Assembly (NCBI RefSeq): GCF_000283155.1 | Contig: NW_004454216.1 | Span: forward strand, 6,037,439 to 6,101,438 | Reading direction: 5' to 3' | Length of the DNA: 64,000 bases | Origin: Ceratotherium simum simum | Lineage: Eukaryota; Chordata; Mammalia; Perissodactyla; Rhinocerotidae | Part shown: positions 1-10,368 of the stretch, piece after piece | Layout of the letters: every line of letters starts with the position of its first letter | Numbering within the stretch: the first letter of the stretch is position 1 | Notes under the pieces: generated by a model | The model's input: the letters and a program-made list of their open reading frames with translations, nothing else | Database searches by the model: none | Told to the model about the DNA's origin: nothing | Translations under genes and position numbers: made by a program

Positions 1-96
1 CTTTTTAATCCATCCTGCCACTCTGTATCTTTTGATTGGAGAGTTCAATCCATTTACGTTTAGGTTAATTATTGATATATGAGAGCTTAATATTGC
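1..96 (-). pseudogene. L1 ORF2 start (endonuclease N-terminus), partial
   Basis: Reading leftwards from about base 96, the minus strand encodes SSHISIINLNVNGLNSPIKR followed by YRVAGWIKK. This aligns with the beginning of the L1 ORF2 apurinic endonuclease domain, whose hallmark is LNVNGLN. An in-frame TAG lies just upstream and I see no ATG at the usual place. The rest lies outside the window, so the state of this ORF2 cannot be judged. Confidence 0.75.
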
Positions 97-439
97 TGTT
101 TGCTAGTTTTCTCTTTGTTTATCATATGTGATTTTGTTTTGATTATTTGTTTAGTGGTTACCTTGAGGTTTGTATAAAAAATTTTGTGTATGAGATAGTC
201 CGTTATCTAATGGCCTCTTATTTCCTTATACTAAGTCAATTCAATCACTTTCCTCTTCCCCTTCTAAGTCATTCTTGTTATACCTTATTCTATCTTGTGT
301 TGTGGGTGTGTGTTTACAGTGATGAGGTTATATTTATTTTTGGTGAATTCCTTCCTTTGATCTTTGATTTTGGTATTTAAGTGGTTGCTAACCTATTCCT
401 GTAAATATCTACTATTTTTCTGATTTTGTGTACCTATTT

Positions 440-1438
440 TTATCCTTGATCCAAGCTTTGTATTCCCTTTCTTTTCTTTTTTTCAGGCCTGAGGGCCTTC
501 TTGAGTATTTCTTGTAGTGGGGGTCTTGTGGCCATGAACAACTCCTTTAGCTTTTGTTTATCTGGGAAAGTTACTATTTCTCCATCATATTTGAAGGATA
601 TTTTTGCTGGATAGAGTATTCTTGGCTGAAAGTTTCTATCTTTCAGTATTTTGAATATATCATTCCAGTCTCTCCTAGCCTGTAAATTTTCTGTTGAGAA
701 ATCTGCTGAGAGCCTGATGGGAGTTCCTCTGTATGTTATTTTTTGTTTTTGTCTAGCTGCCTTTAATATTGTTTCTGTGTCATTGACTTTAGCCAGCCCT
801 ACCACTATATGTCGTGGAGTGGGCCTTTGCCTGTTGACGTATTTAGGCGACCTATTGGCTTCACTTACTGGTATTTGCTGTTCCTTCCCCAGATTTGGGA
901 AGTTCTCAGCTATTATTTCCTTGAATAGGCTCTCTGTTCCTCTTTCCCGCTCTTCTCCCTCAGGAATACCTATAATTCTTATGTTACATTTCCTAATAGA
1001 GTCAGATATTTCTCAGAGACTTTCTTCATTTCTTTTTAGTCTTAGTTCTCTCTCCTCTTCCATCTGGAGCATATCTGTATTCCTATCCTCTATAATACTA
1101 GTTCTTTCCTCCATATTGTCAGCTCTGTTCTTTAAAGAGTCCAGATTCTCCTTTATTTCCTCCATTATGTTCTTCATCTCCATCAGTACTGATTGGTTTT
1201 TCTTTATGATTTCAATCTCTTTTGTGAAAAAACTCCTAATCTCATTGAATTGTTTGTCTGTGTTATCTTGTATTTCGTTGAGTTTTTTTATGATAGCTAT
1301 TTTGAAATCTCTGTCGTTTAGGTTATGGATTTCTGTGTCTTCAGGGTTGCTTTCTGGGTGCTTGTCATTTTTCTTCTGGTCTGGTGATTTCATGTACCTT
1401 TGCATGGTGGTTCCTGTATTGGCTTTGTTTTTCCTCAT
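440..1438 (-). pseudogene. L1 ORF1 with a single in-frame stop
   Basis: L1 ORF1 encodes the RNA-binding chaperone that packages L1 RNA in cytoplasmic particles. The frame is open from the ATG near 1438 (a further in-frame ATG lies at 1459) down to 440, except for one TGA at about 1013-1015. It sits where the family has an Arg codon, so CGA to TGA by CpG decay is likely. The first half is charged and heptad-like, with runs such as IKKLNEIQDN and LDSLKNRADN, consistent with the coiled coil. The second half contains IRLSADFSTENLQARRDW, the conserved RNA-binding C-terminal domain of L1 ORF1p. Length is about 333-340 codons, normal for the family. The codon after the stop continues in the same frame without a shift. 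Confidence 0.85.
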
Positions 1439-1459
1439 CCTGGAAATATCTAGTTGCAA

Positions 1460-2036
1460 TTTCCACCCGCCGCCACCATATGGGGGTTAAGGGCTGTGTA
1501 ATCTGAGCCCCTTGCACTCTGCCCCGGCTGCTCGCTGTGATCGGCTGGCCACTTGGTCTGGTCTGGTCAGCTGAGCTGTAGTATCCAGCATGCGGGGAGG
1601 AGTGTTCTCTCTCTTTTGCCCGCTGGGTCCCTGGCATGGGGGGCTTCTCACTCGCCCCTTGTTATCTGCTCTCCTGGGGTGCTCAGATGTTGATGGTACC
1701 CCTGTAGCAGTTCTGAGTCCTCTGTGTGGGAGTTTCCCACTGGCTGAGAGAGCCCAAAGAGCTATGGTTTCCCTGCACAGGGCCGCCCCTCCCCCCTCTC
1801 TGGGAGCCACGCAGACCAGGATTGCTGATCTGATGGGGAGGAAGAGGAGTTCTCCTTACCTGTCCCCACTTCTTCCAGGGGCCCAGCACGTTCCACTCTC
1901 AGATGTGCGGCATTGTGGATCTTTCCGATCTTTCTTTTCGCTGTCTAGGAGACTGTTGTTGGTCTGTGACTGTTCTTTTTGTTGTATCTTATTGGGGTGA
2001 GAGTTTATGGGAAAGTTCACTCCGCCATGACACTGA
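1460..2036 (-). promoter_or_regulatory. L1-A 5'UTR / internal promoter region
   Basis: This GC-rich block upstream of ORF1 starts with ATGGCGGA on the minus strand (2021-2029), matching the YY1 core that places transcription start in L1 5'UTRs. It contains several CpGs. Open frames in both directions here (up to about 136 codons) look like by-products of base composition. Promoter activity is inferred from position and the YY1-like motif only. Confidence 0.6.
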
Positions 2037-2280
2037 CCTCACTCCTGAAACATTCTTTTATTCCTGACCAAGTTAAGCTTTAGCACTATTCTCTTGCTTA
2101 AAATCCTTCAATATCTTGTATGAGGCCAGTGTTACCTTGACATCAAAACAAAAGATATCACACAAAAAGAAAAGTACAGACCAATAATAGCCCATTTAAA
2201 TATAGATACAGAAATCCTTAACAAAACACTAGCAAACTGAATCCGATAACATATAAAGGGGATTATACACCATAAATAAG

Positions 2281-2788
2281 TTGTATTCATCCCAGAAATG
2301 CAAGGTTGCTACAACATATAAAAATAAGTCAATACACCACATTAATAGAACAAAGGGCAAAACCCATAGGATCATCTCAGTAGACAGAGAAAAATCATTT
2401 GACAAAATACAACAACCTTTCATGATAAAAACATTTAAACTAGGAATACAAGGGAACTTTCTCAACCCGATAAAGGACATCTATAAAAAACTCACAGCTA
2501 TTATCGTACTTAATGGTGAAATACTGAATGTTTTCAGCCTAACATAAGGAAAAAGACAAGGCTATACACTTTTGCTACTTCTAGCTAACATTGTACTAAA
2601 GGTTCTAGCCAGGAAAACTAAGCAAGAAAAGAAAATAAGATGCATCCAGATTAGAAAGGAAGAAGCAAAACTATCTCTATTTGCAGGTAACATGAGCTAT
2701 TATATAGAAAATCCTGGAGTATTCATCAAAAAACTATTAGAACTAATAAATTACTTCAACAATGTTGCAGGATACAAGATCAATACAT
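2281..2788 (+). pseudogene. L1 ORF2 reverse-transcriptase fragment, catalytic motif lost
   Basis: The translation contains recognisable RT blocks ([20 protein letters not shown], then AIIVLNGE). At 2680-2691 the catalytic FADD/YADD box of L1 reverse transcriptase reads FAGN, so both catalytic aspartates are gone. A frame break separates the two halves near 2550. After the SINE pair the same ORF2 continues at about 3314-4130 with CRISPR-unrelated, typical L1 thumb-region text. It is non-functional. Confidence 0.85.
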
Positions 2789-2802
2789 AAAAGTCAATTG
2801 TA

Positions 2803-3043
2803 GGGGCCAGCCTGGTGGTGCAAGTGGTTAAGAGCACATGCTCCACTGCAGCGGCCTGAGGTTCACCGGTTCAGATCCCGGGCATGCACCGATGCACTAC
2901 TAGTCAGGCCATGCTGTGGCAGCGTCCCATACAAAGTAGGGGAAGATGGGCATGGATGTTAGCCCAGGGCCAGTCTTGCTCGGCAAAAAGAGGAGGATTG
3001 GCAGCTGTTAGCTCAGGGTCGATCTTCCTCACACACACAGAAA
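2803..3043 (+). mobile_element. ERE-type tRNA-derived SINE
   Basis: It starts GGGGCCAGCCTGGTGG with Pol III A-box-like and B-box-like (GGTTCAGATCC) segments. The body ends GCTCAGGGTCGATCTTCCTC before an A/C-rich tail. It is flanked by a 14-bp duplication AAAAGTCAATTGTA at 2789-2802 and 3044-3057. Confidence 0.92.
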
Positions 3044-3057
3044 AAAAGTCAATTGTA

Positions 3058-3304
3058 TTTTTTTTTATTTTTTGAGGAAGATCAGCACTGAGCTAATATC
3101 TGATGCCAATCCTCCTCTTTTTTCTGAGGATGATTGGCCCTGAGCTAACATCCTTACCCCTCTTCCTCTACCTTATACGGGACGCCACCACAGCATGGGT
3201 CTACAAGCAGTGCCTCCGTGCGCACCCGGGGTCCAAACCGGCAAACCCCGGGCTGCTGCAGTGACGCACGCACACTTAACCGCTTGTGCCACCGGGCCAG
3301 CCCC
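3058..3304 (-). mobile_element. ERE-type SINE, opposite orientation at the same target site
   Basis: It opens with a poly-T tract (the reverse of its A tail) and closes with GGGCCAGCCCC. The target-site duplication TCAATTGTATTTTT occurs at 3049-3062 and 3305-3318. It overlaps the duplication of the preceding SINE, so TCAATTGTA is present three times. Confidence 0.92.
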
Positions 3305-4143
3305 TCAATTGTATTTTTATACACTAGCAATGAACAATCTGAAAGTGAAATTAAGAAACCCAATTTTTATAATGGTACCAAAAAGAGTAAATACCTAGGA
3401 ATAAATTTAACACAAGAAGCGTAAGACATGTACACTGAAAGCTATAAAACATTGTTGAAAGAAATTAAAGAAAGACTAAATACATGCATAGATATCCCAC
3501 ATCATGTGTTAGAACTTAATATTATTACAATAGCAATACTTCCCAAACTGATCTACAAATTCAACACAATACTTATAAAAATTCAGCTGTCTTTTATGTG
3601 GAAATTGACAAGATGGTCCTAAAAGTCATATGGAAATGCAATGAACAAAGTTGGAGGACTTAACTGTCCCAATTTCAAAACTTTCTACAAAGCTATAGTA
3701 ATCGAGACAGTGTGGTATTGGGATAAGGTGAGATATATAAATCAATAGAATAGAATTCAGATTCCAGAAATAAACCCTTACATTATGGTCATTTGATCTT
3801 CAACAAGAGTGCCAAGATAATTGAATAGGGAAAGAATGTTCTTCAACAAATGGTACTGGGAGAACTAGATATTTACATGCAAAAGGATGATGTGGGAACC
3901 CTACCTCATTCTGTATACAAAAATAAACTCAAAATAGATCAAAAACCTAAATATAAAATCTAAAACTATAAAACGCTTAGAAGAAAACAGAGTAACAAAT
4001 CTTTGTGACCATGGATTAGGCAACAATTTCTTGGATACAGCACCTAAAGCACAAATGATGAAAGACAAAAATAGATTAAATGGACTTCATCAAAGTTGAA
4101 AACCTTTTTGTTTTAAAGGACACCATCAAGAAAGTGAAAAACA

Positions 4144-4381
4144 GGGGCTGGCCCAGTGGCGCAAGCGGTTAAGTGTGCTCGCTCCACTCTGGTGGCCCAG
4201 GGTTCGCCAGTTCGGATCCCGGGCGCACACTGACGCGCTGCTTGTCAAGCCATGCTGTGGCGGTGTCCCATATAAAGTGGAGGAAGATGGGCATGGATGT
4301 TAGCCTGGGGCCAGTCTTCCTCAGCAAAAAGAGGAGGATTGGCAGATGTTAGCTCAGGGCTGATTTTCCTCACAAAAAAAA
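4144..4381 (+). mobile_element. ERE-type SINE inside L1-B
   Basis: It starts GGGGCTGGCCCAGTGGCGCA and ends GCTGATTTTCCTC plus an A run. It is flanked by AAGAAAGTGAAAA(A)CA duplications just before 4144 and at 4382-4396, which differ by one base. The L1 reading resumes afterwards. Confidence 0.92.
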
Positions 4382-4518
4382 AAGAAAGTGAAAACAACCC
4401 ATGATGTGGGAGAAAATATTTGCAAATCCATACATCTGATAAGAGACTTGTATTCAGAATACATAAAGAATCCCTACAACTCAACAATTAAAAGATACAT
4501 AACCCAATTTAAAAATAA

Positions 4519-4892
4519 TGTTATGGACTGAACTGTGTCTTCCCAGAATTCATATGTTGAAGCCCTAACTCTCAATGTGACTGTGTTTGAAGAGAGGGTC
4601 TTTACAGAAGTAATTAAAGTTAAATGAAGTCATAAAGCTGGGGTCCTAATCCAATATGGCTGGTGTCCTTATAAGAAGAGCTTTTGAGGTGCATGCACAG
4701 AATAAAGGTTAAGTGATGACAGTGATAAGGTGGTCATCTGCAAGAAAAGGAGAGAGGCCTCAGGAGAAACTCAACCTGTAGATACCTTGATTTTGGACTT
4801 CCAGCCTCCAGAACTGTGAGAAAATAAATTTCTCTTGTTTAAGCCACCCAGTTTGTGGTATTTTGTTATGGTAGCTCTAGCAGACTAATACA
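4519..4892 (+). mobile_element. ERVL-MaLR solo LTR (MST/MLT1-like)
   Basis: It begins TGTTATGGACTGAACTGTGT and ends CAGACTAATACA, with the MaLR landmarks CCTTATAAGAAGAG, CCAGCCTCCAGAACTGTGAG and AATAAATTTCT (poly-A signal). The TG...CA ends fit an LTR. It interrupts the 3' part of L1-B. No internal retroviral region adjoins it, so it is a solo LTR. The 5-bp duplication is not clean (AATAA versus AATGG). Confidence 0.85.
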
Positions 4893-5734
4893 AATGGGGA
4901 AGGGATTTAAATAGACATACAAATGACTAGTAAGCACAAGAAAAGCCCAAGATCAGTAATCATAAGGGAAATGCAAATCAAAGCCACAATGAAATGCCAC
5001 TTTACACTCACTAGGAAGGCTAAAATAAAAAGACAGACAATAACAAGTGTTGATAAGCATGTGGAGAAACTGGAACCCTCATATATTTCTGGTAGGAATG
5101 TAAAATGATGCAGCCATTTTGGAAAACATTGTAGCAGTTCTTCAAAAAATTAAACAGAAAGTTACCATACTACCCAGCAATTCCACTCCTAGATATATAT
5201 CCAAGAGAAATAAAAAAGTATGTTCACACAAAATTTGTACACACAAGTTCATAGCAGCCCAAAAGTGGAAACAACCCAAATACCCACCAACTGATAAATG
5301 GATAAATAAAATATAGTATATCCATGGAATAGAATATTATTCAGCCATAAAAAGGAATGGAGTACTGCTACATGCTACAACATGGATGAACCTTGAAAAA
5401 ATTATGCTGAGTGAAAGAAGCTAGTCACAAAAGACCACATATTATATGGTTCTGTTTACATAAAATTTACAGAATAGGCAAATCCGTAGAGACAGAGATA
5501 GATTAGGGGCTACTAGGGGCTGGGGAGGAGAATGAATGATGAGTGAATACTAATAGGTATAGAGTGTCTTTTGGGATAATGACAATGTTCTGAAATTAGA
5601 TTATGGTGATCATTGCACAACTCTGTGACGATACTAAAAGTCACTGAATTGTACACTAAAAGGTGGATTTTATGGTACATGAATTATATCTCAACAAAGA
5701 TGCTACTTAAAAAAAATACTTTTTAGAACCTCCC

Positions 5735-6010
5735 CTTTGACTACGATTTAAGTCCAAGCTTCTTAATTGGTCTTCTAGTCTTTGCTTACCTATCTCACCT
5801 TCTCTCTCACCACTTCAACATCCTCATCTATCTTCTCTTAAAAGAAGGCATTCCCTTCCTTATCTTACTGGAAATTCTTACTCATTCTTTCATACCCAGC
5901 TCCAAGGTCACTTTCTCTGCAGTCGTTCCAATCAGCAGATTTGATTACTATCTAATTTCTGCCCATGCTGTATATTTTGCATACTTCTGAGCACTTACGT
6001 TTTTTCTAAG
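5735..6010 (+). mobile_element. L2 LINE relic
   Basis: Degenerate match to the L2 3' region: CTTACCTATCTCACCTTCTCTC, CATACCCAGCTCCAAGGTCAC and a GAGCACTTACG end. Divergence is high and no coding frame is left. Confidence 0.5.
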
Positions 6011-6093
6011 GACATTAGAAAATTTTTCCTCTGTGGTCACACAAACAATGGGATTGCTAATAAAGATGTCACCATTTTAAAAATCATGACATT

Positions 6094-6322
6094 GGGCCGG
6101 CTCTGTGGCTTAGCGGTTAAGTGCGCGTGCTCTGATGCTGGCGACCCGGGTTCGGATCCTGGGAGCGCCCCGAGGCACCACTTCTCCGTCCAACGCGAGG
6201 CCGAGTCCCACGTACAGCAACTAGAAGGATGTGAATCTATGACATACAACTATCTACTGGGGCTTTGGGGGGAGAAAACTGAATAAATAAAATCTTTAAA
6301 AAAATAAAAAATAAAAAAAAAT
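6094..6322 (+). mobile_element. ERE-type SINE (short CTTTGGGG-ending form)
   Basis: GGGCCGGCTCTGTGGCTTAG head, GGGTTCGGATCC B-box, CAACTAGAAGGATGTG and TACTGGGGCTTTGGGG body, then an A-rich tail. The 14-bp duplication AAAAATCATGACAT occurs at 6079-6092 and 6323-6336. Confidence 0.92.
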
Positions 6323-6336
6323 AAAAATCATGACAT

Positions 6337-6592
6337 GAAGCCAGCCCTAATGGCCTAGTGGTTAAAGTTTGGTGTTCTCACCACTTCAGCAGCCTGTGGT
6401 CCTGTTCACGGAACCACACCACCCATCTGTCAGTTGCCATGCTGTGGCGGCAGCTCACATAGAAAAACTAGAAGGACTTACAACTAGAATATATAACCAT
6501 GCACTGGGGCTTTGGGGAGGAAAAAAGAAAAGATAAATTGGCAAAAGATGTTAACTCAGGGTGAATCTTTCCCTGCGAAAAAAATAAAAAAT
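6337..6592 (+). mobile_element. ERE-related SINE (CCTAGTGGTT head form)
   Basis: GAAGCCAGCCCTAATGGCCT head, CATCTGTCAGTTGCCATGC and GCGGCAGCTCACATAG body, GGGGCTTTGGGG, then an older GTTAACTCAGGGTGAATC end and A tail. It is inserted at the right-hand target copy of the preceding SINE; the third site copy AAAAATCATGGCATG is at 6593-6607. Same form as 58224-58495. Confidence 0.88.
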
Positions 6593-6607
6593 AAAAATCA
6601 TGGCATG

Positions 6608-7639
6608 TTAATAATTAAATGAAATGCCATGATGCTTGGCATTTGTTGATAGTTGCCTACAAATGACCACTTGATGATGCCATGGTGCCTTACCTACGCA
6701 ATAAGAACAGAGAGCATGGACTTTAATGGAGAGACTGGAAATAAATTTATCAGAGACTACTTCATTTTCTGAAAATATAAACTTCATGGAGAAAATGCAC
6801 ATGCCACTGAGCAGAAATAATTGTATATAAAGTGAAAAAAGTTGAAAGCTAAGATACAGAAAATTGGCAAATCACATATATTTTCAAAAGGTTTGTTTCA
6901 TCACTTTCTCTTTGGCTTCTGCAGATGCTGTTCCAACAAATCCTGATCATATATGGTTTCACCACAACTGTTATCTTCAAATAAATGGGTATTTTATGAT
7001 AAACAAACATTTAATGTACTTTTTTAGTGCTACATTATGCTTGTTGCATTTTCCAGGAAAAGGATGTACACTATAAATCCTGAATTTTTGCTATGATAGT
7101 ACATAAAATGTACTCATTATATTTGTGTCACTACATTTTTATATTTTTATGTAATTTTGTTTTCCAATTTCAGGTAAATGATGAGAAACAACTTATATTA
7201 ATACATTTTTACTAATATTAATTTTTAATACATCAATTAATACAATTGACTTATATTAAATGAAAATCTTCCAAGACGTAAATAAAAGTCCTTACGTGTG
7301 GCTGGGTAGATTGAAAATAAGAAAGTACTGATTAGTTTTCTGGGAGCAATCAAGATTAAGAATAGTCATAACACTAATTTTTCTTGGTGTGTCTTGAAAA
7401 CAGTAATCCACTGATTCGTTGATACACCAACTATTTAAAAGAATGGAAGTAAGGAGATCTCAATTCCACATCCTCTCCAAGTGTTATTATTAGTAGTGGG
7501 AATATAACTGAGCCATGATAGGAGACACTGTCAATACTGTATATTAGGCCCAGAGGCATGTACAACCTATGGAGTCTGATAATAGCAAGGTAAACACAAT
7601 TATAATTGAGACTGATATTGAACTTTAAGTTTAGAAGTG
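6608..7639. other. No recognised feature
   Basis: AT-rich sequence. Two small open frames of about 64-70 codons on opposite strands have no similarity I recognise. Confidence 0.5.
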
Positions 7640-7800
7640 ACTTTCACATACATTGTCTTTTTCATTTTCCTAATAGCCTCTGAAGTATTGAAGTTGGGTT
7701 CTATCCTCATTCTACAGGTGAAAAAGCTAAAGCCGGGAGGTTGAATAAATTTTACACGGTCAAAAAGTCATCCCCAGAGGCAGAATCCAGGTTTACTAAC
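7640..7800 (-). mobile_element. MIR SINE relic
   Basis: Reverse-complement MIR core: CCTCATTCTACAGGTGAAAAAG, then a GGTCAAAAAGTCA stretch and GGCAGAATCCAGG. Diverged, and no duplication is visible. Confidence 0.6.
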
Positions 7801-8456
7801 TCCTTTCCTGGAGCTCTTTCTGATTCTCCATTGTGAAGCTGCAGAGCTGCGTGAAATGGAAAGGATGGCGAATGTACTAAGGACACTAGAATTGGAGAAT
7901 AACACCTAGAAATTATATTCAGGTACAGGTATCAAGTCCCTATGATTTGTCAAGCTCTGTGCTAGATGCTATGAAAACAGCGATAATAATAAGATAATAA
8001 GATGTAATAATAAGCTCTTATGTTTCCTTATCCAACTTGATATGCATTATAATGGAAGTAGGGACGCCATGTACCCATTGACAAGTGATATTAACATATA
8101 CAGAATATTGAAAGAGTGGTTAGGAAATAAAAGGTAAGCCAAGGGATATATATGGAAAGACTGTCCTTCTGCAAGACAGAGAGAGGAAAATACCTTAGAA
8201 CCAAGTGCTTTCTGGATGGACAGGATTTCCACTCTTGACCTAACACTACAAAAATAATAGTAAATCTTAAAATATACTGATATCCTGCCTACCAACAAAT
8301 TACAAATTTGTTTTCCATGATCCATTATTGAAGCTACTTCTTTTTAGTTTTAACTCTCTCTTTTTGGACTATTGAGTTTTATAAGATTACTACCTATTCT
8401 GTGAAATATTACAAACTTTTATATATTTAAATTTACCCTTTTAAGTTTTAAGGATA
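7801..8456. other. No recognised feature
   Basis: An unremarkable AT-rich gap between a MIR and an LTR. A 92-codon minus-strand frame (8047-8325) has no recognised similarity and no supporting context. Confidence 0.5.
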
Positions 8457-8846
8457 TGTCTTAGTTGGCTCAGGTTGCTATAACAAAATACCTAGACTTG
8501 ATGGCTTAAACAACAATACAGAAATTTATTTTCTCACAGTCTGGAGACTAGACATTCATGATGAAGGTGCTGGCAAATTTGGTTTCTAGTGAAAGAAATG
8601 TAGACAGCCAGCTTCTCTCTTTGTCCTCATATGGCCTTTCTTTGGTGCATGTGTGAGGAGAGAGAGCGAGTTCTCTGATGTCTCTTCTTCTAAGGACACT
8701 AATCATATGGGATCAGTGTCCCACCCTTATGACTTCATTTAAGTGTAATTATGTCCTTAGAGGCCCCATCTCAAAATATAGTCACACTGGGGTTTAGGGC
8801 TTCAATATATGAATTTTGGGGGGACACAAACATTCAGTCCATAACA
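8457..8846 (-). mobile_element. ERVL-MaLR solo LTR (MST-like)
   Basis: Reading on the minus strand it begins TGTTATGGACTGAATGTTTG and ends CAACTAAGACA. It holds CCAGACTGTGAGAAAATAAA and AGTGTCCTTAGAAGAAGAG. GATA flanks both sides, compatible with a short target duplication. No internal sequence is attached. Confidence 0.85.
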
Positions 8847-9413
8847 GATACTTCCTCTTAAAATATTGAATTTTTTTAAAAAGTATATATTCAGCCTAAT
8901 TCTGCTCTTCAAATTTTAAAGCTTTTGGTCTTATTTTCTCTCAGACTTCATCTTTCCAAGCTGGAGTCTAAGATTTCCCATTCCTCTAAATCCTTTTCAT
9001 CAATTTAGCATCCCTCCTCTAGATCTACTGCTTTTTTTTAAAGTCAACTTCATTGAGATACAATTTACATATAATAAAATGCACCTATTTTAAGTGTACA
9101 GTTTCATGAATGTTGCTAAATGCATAAATATGTATAACCATCATCACAATCAAGAAATAGAACACTTCCATCATCCTAAAAGCTCCCTTATGCCCCTTAG
9201 CATTAATCACCTCACCCGTGGCACCAGACAACCACTGGTTTGCTTTCTCTCACTGTAAATTAGATTTACCTGTTCTCCATTATCCCACAACTGGAATAAT
9301 ATAGTATGTACTTTTTTGCATCTTGCTTCTTTCACACAGCATGTTTTTGAGATACACCCATGTTACTGTGTATATCAGTATCTCTGTCCATTTTATTACT
9401 GTATAGTAGTATT

Positions 9414-9482
9414 CCAGTGTGTGTGTGTGTGTGTGTCATATATAGCTCATATACTTACATATATGTGTGTGTATGTGTGTTA
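9414..9482. repeat. TG/TATG microsatellite within L1-D
   Basis: About 11 TG units, then AT-rich linker and a second TGTGTGTATGTGTG run. They replace the L1 segment that normally separates TATTCCAnTGT from ACAATTTG, so the repeat grew inside the element. Confidence 0.85.
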
Positions 9483-10131
9483 CAATTTGCCCACTAACAT
9501 GTTGATAGATGTTTGGGTTGTTTCCAGTTCTATACTATTACAAAAAAAGCTACGATGGATATTTGTGCATAAATCTTTGTGCAGACATACGTTTTAATTC
9601 TCTTTAGTAAGTATCTGGGAGTAGAAATGCTGGGTTCGTTGTAAGTATAACTTTATAAGAAACTAGCAAACTGTTCTTGCAAAGTGCTTGTAGCATTTTA
9701 CCTTCCCACTGGCATATATGAGAGTTCCAGCCACTGCATTCTCCACAAAACTTGGTACTGTCACTCTTTTTCAATTTTTAGTCATTTTAGTTGTATGTAG
9801 TGGTTTTACTTTGCATTTAAATGATGGCAAATAATATTAGAGAGTTTCACATGTTTATTGACCACTCACATATCTTCTTTTGTGAAGTATTTGTGCAACT
9901 CATTTTAAATATATATCTTGCACATTTGATATATGTATTGTGAATATTTTCTCCCAGTCTGTGGCTTGTCTTTTCATCTTATTATTAAGAGCATAAATTT
10001 TTAATTTTGATGGTATCCAACTATCAGTCATTTTTAGTTCATGCTGCTGTGTCCTAAGAGGTCTTTGCATAGTCCAAAGTAGTGAAGATTTTTCTCTTAC
10101 TTTTTAGTAGTGTTACAGATTTTGTTTTTTT

Positions 10132-10368
10132 GTGTGTGTGAGTGAGGAAGATCAGCCCTGAGCTAACATCTGCCAAACCTCTTTTTGCTGAGGAAGACTG
10201 GTCCTGGGCTAACATCCGTGCCCGTCTTCCTCCACTTTATATGGGACGCCACCACAGCATGGCTTGACAAGCAGTGCGTTGGTGTGTGCCAGGGATCTGC
10301 ACAGGCGAACCTCGGGCCGCTACAGCGGAGCGCGTGCACTTAACCGCTTGCACCACCGGGCCAGCCCC
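10132..10368 (-). mobile_element. ERE-type SINE inside L1-D
   Basis: GAGGAAGATCAGCCCTGAGC at the left and ACCGGGCCAGCCCC at the right show a reversed ERE. The flanks AGATTTTGTTTTTTT and AGATTTGTTTTTTT are the target duplication, and the L1 resumes at once. Confidence 0.92.

Larger units (their letters stand above)
1..2036 (-). mobile_element. LINE-1 (L1-A), 5' portion, runs off left edge
   Basis: On the minus strand the order is GC-rich 5'UTR (2036 to about 1460), ORF1 (about 1438 to 440), a spacer of roughly 340 bases, then the start of the ORF2 endonuclease reading off the window at base 1. This is the 5' half of an L1. The ORF1-ORF2 spacer is much longer than in human L1, as I recall for old L1M or HAL1-like lineages. 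ORF1 is nearly open, so this copy is younger than its neighbours. The 5' end faces the truncated end of the plus-strand L1 that starts about 80 bases away. The exact 5' end is uncertain by about 10 bases because the other target-site duplication lies outside the window. Confidence 0.85.
2115..5722 (+). mobile_element. LINE-1 (L1-B), 5'-truncated, ORF2 to 3' end, with nested insertions
   Basis: Plus-strand ORF2 sequence begins inside the reverse-transcriptase region and runs to an L1 3'UTR ending near 5722 (GTACACTAAAAGGTGGATTT followed by an A-rich end). It is interrupted by SINEs at 2803-3043, 3058-3304 and 4144-4381 and by an LTR at 4519-4892. The L1 resumes in register after each. It carries many stops and frameshifts and is clearly more decayed than L1-A. 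Confidence 0.9.

Noticed and set aside
651..1490. 279-codon plus-strand frame, the longest in the window
   Set aside because: It is the antisense of L1 ORF1. The minus strand carries recognised L1 ORF1 domains and the plus translation has no known similarity.
1487..2000. Open frames of 68-136 codons in both directions
   Set aside because: They lie in the GC-rich L1 5'UTR and mirror each other. Stop codons are rare there because of composition.
2810..2885. tRNA gene in the SINE head (and in each other SINE head)
   Set aside because: A- and B-box-like motifs are present, but the sequence does not fold as a full tRNA and is followed by the SINE body, an A tail and a target duplication.
1..5722. 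One twin-primed, 5'-inverted L1 covering L1-A and L1-B
   Set aside because: The two parts differ strongly in decay, and about 80 bases of unrelated sequence separate them. Two independent insertions fit better.
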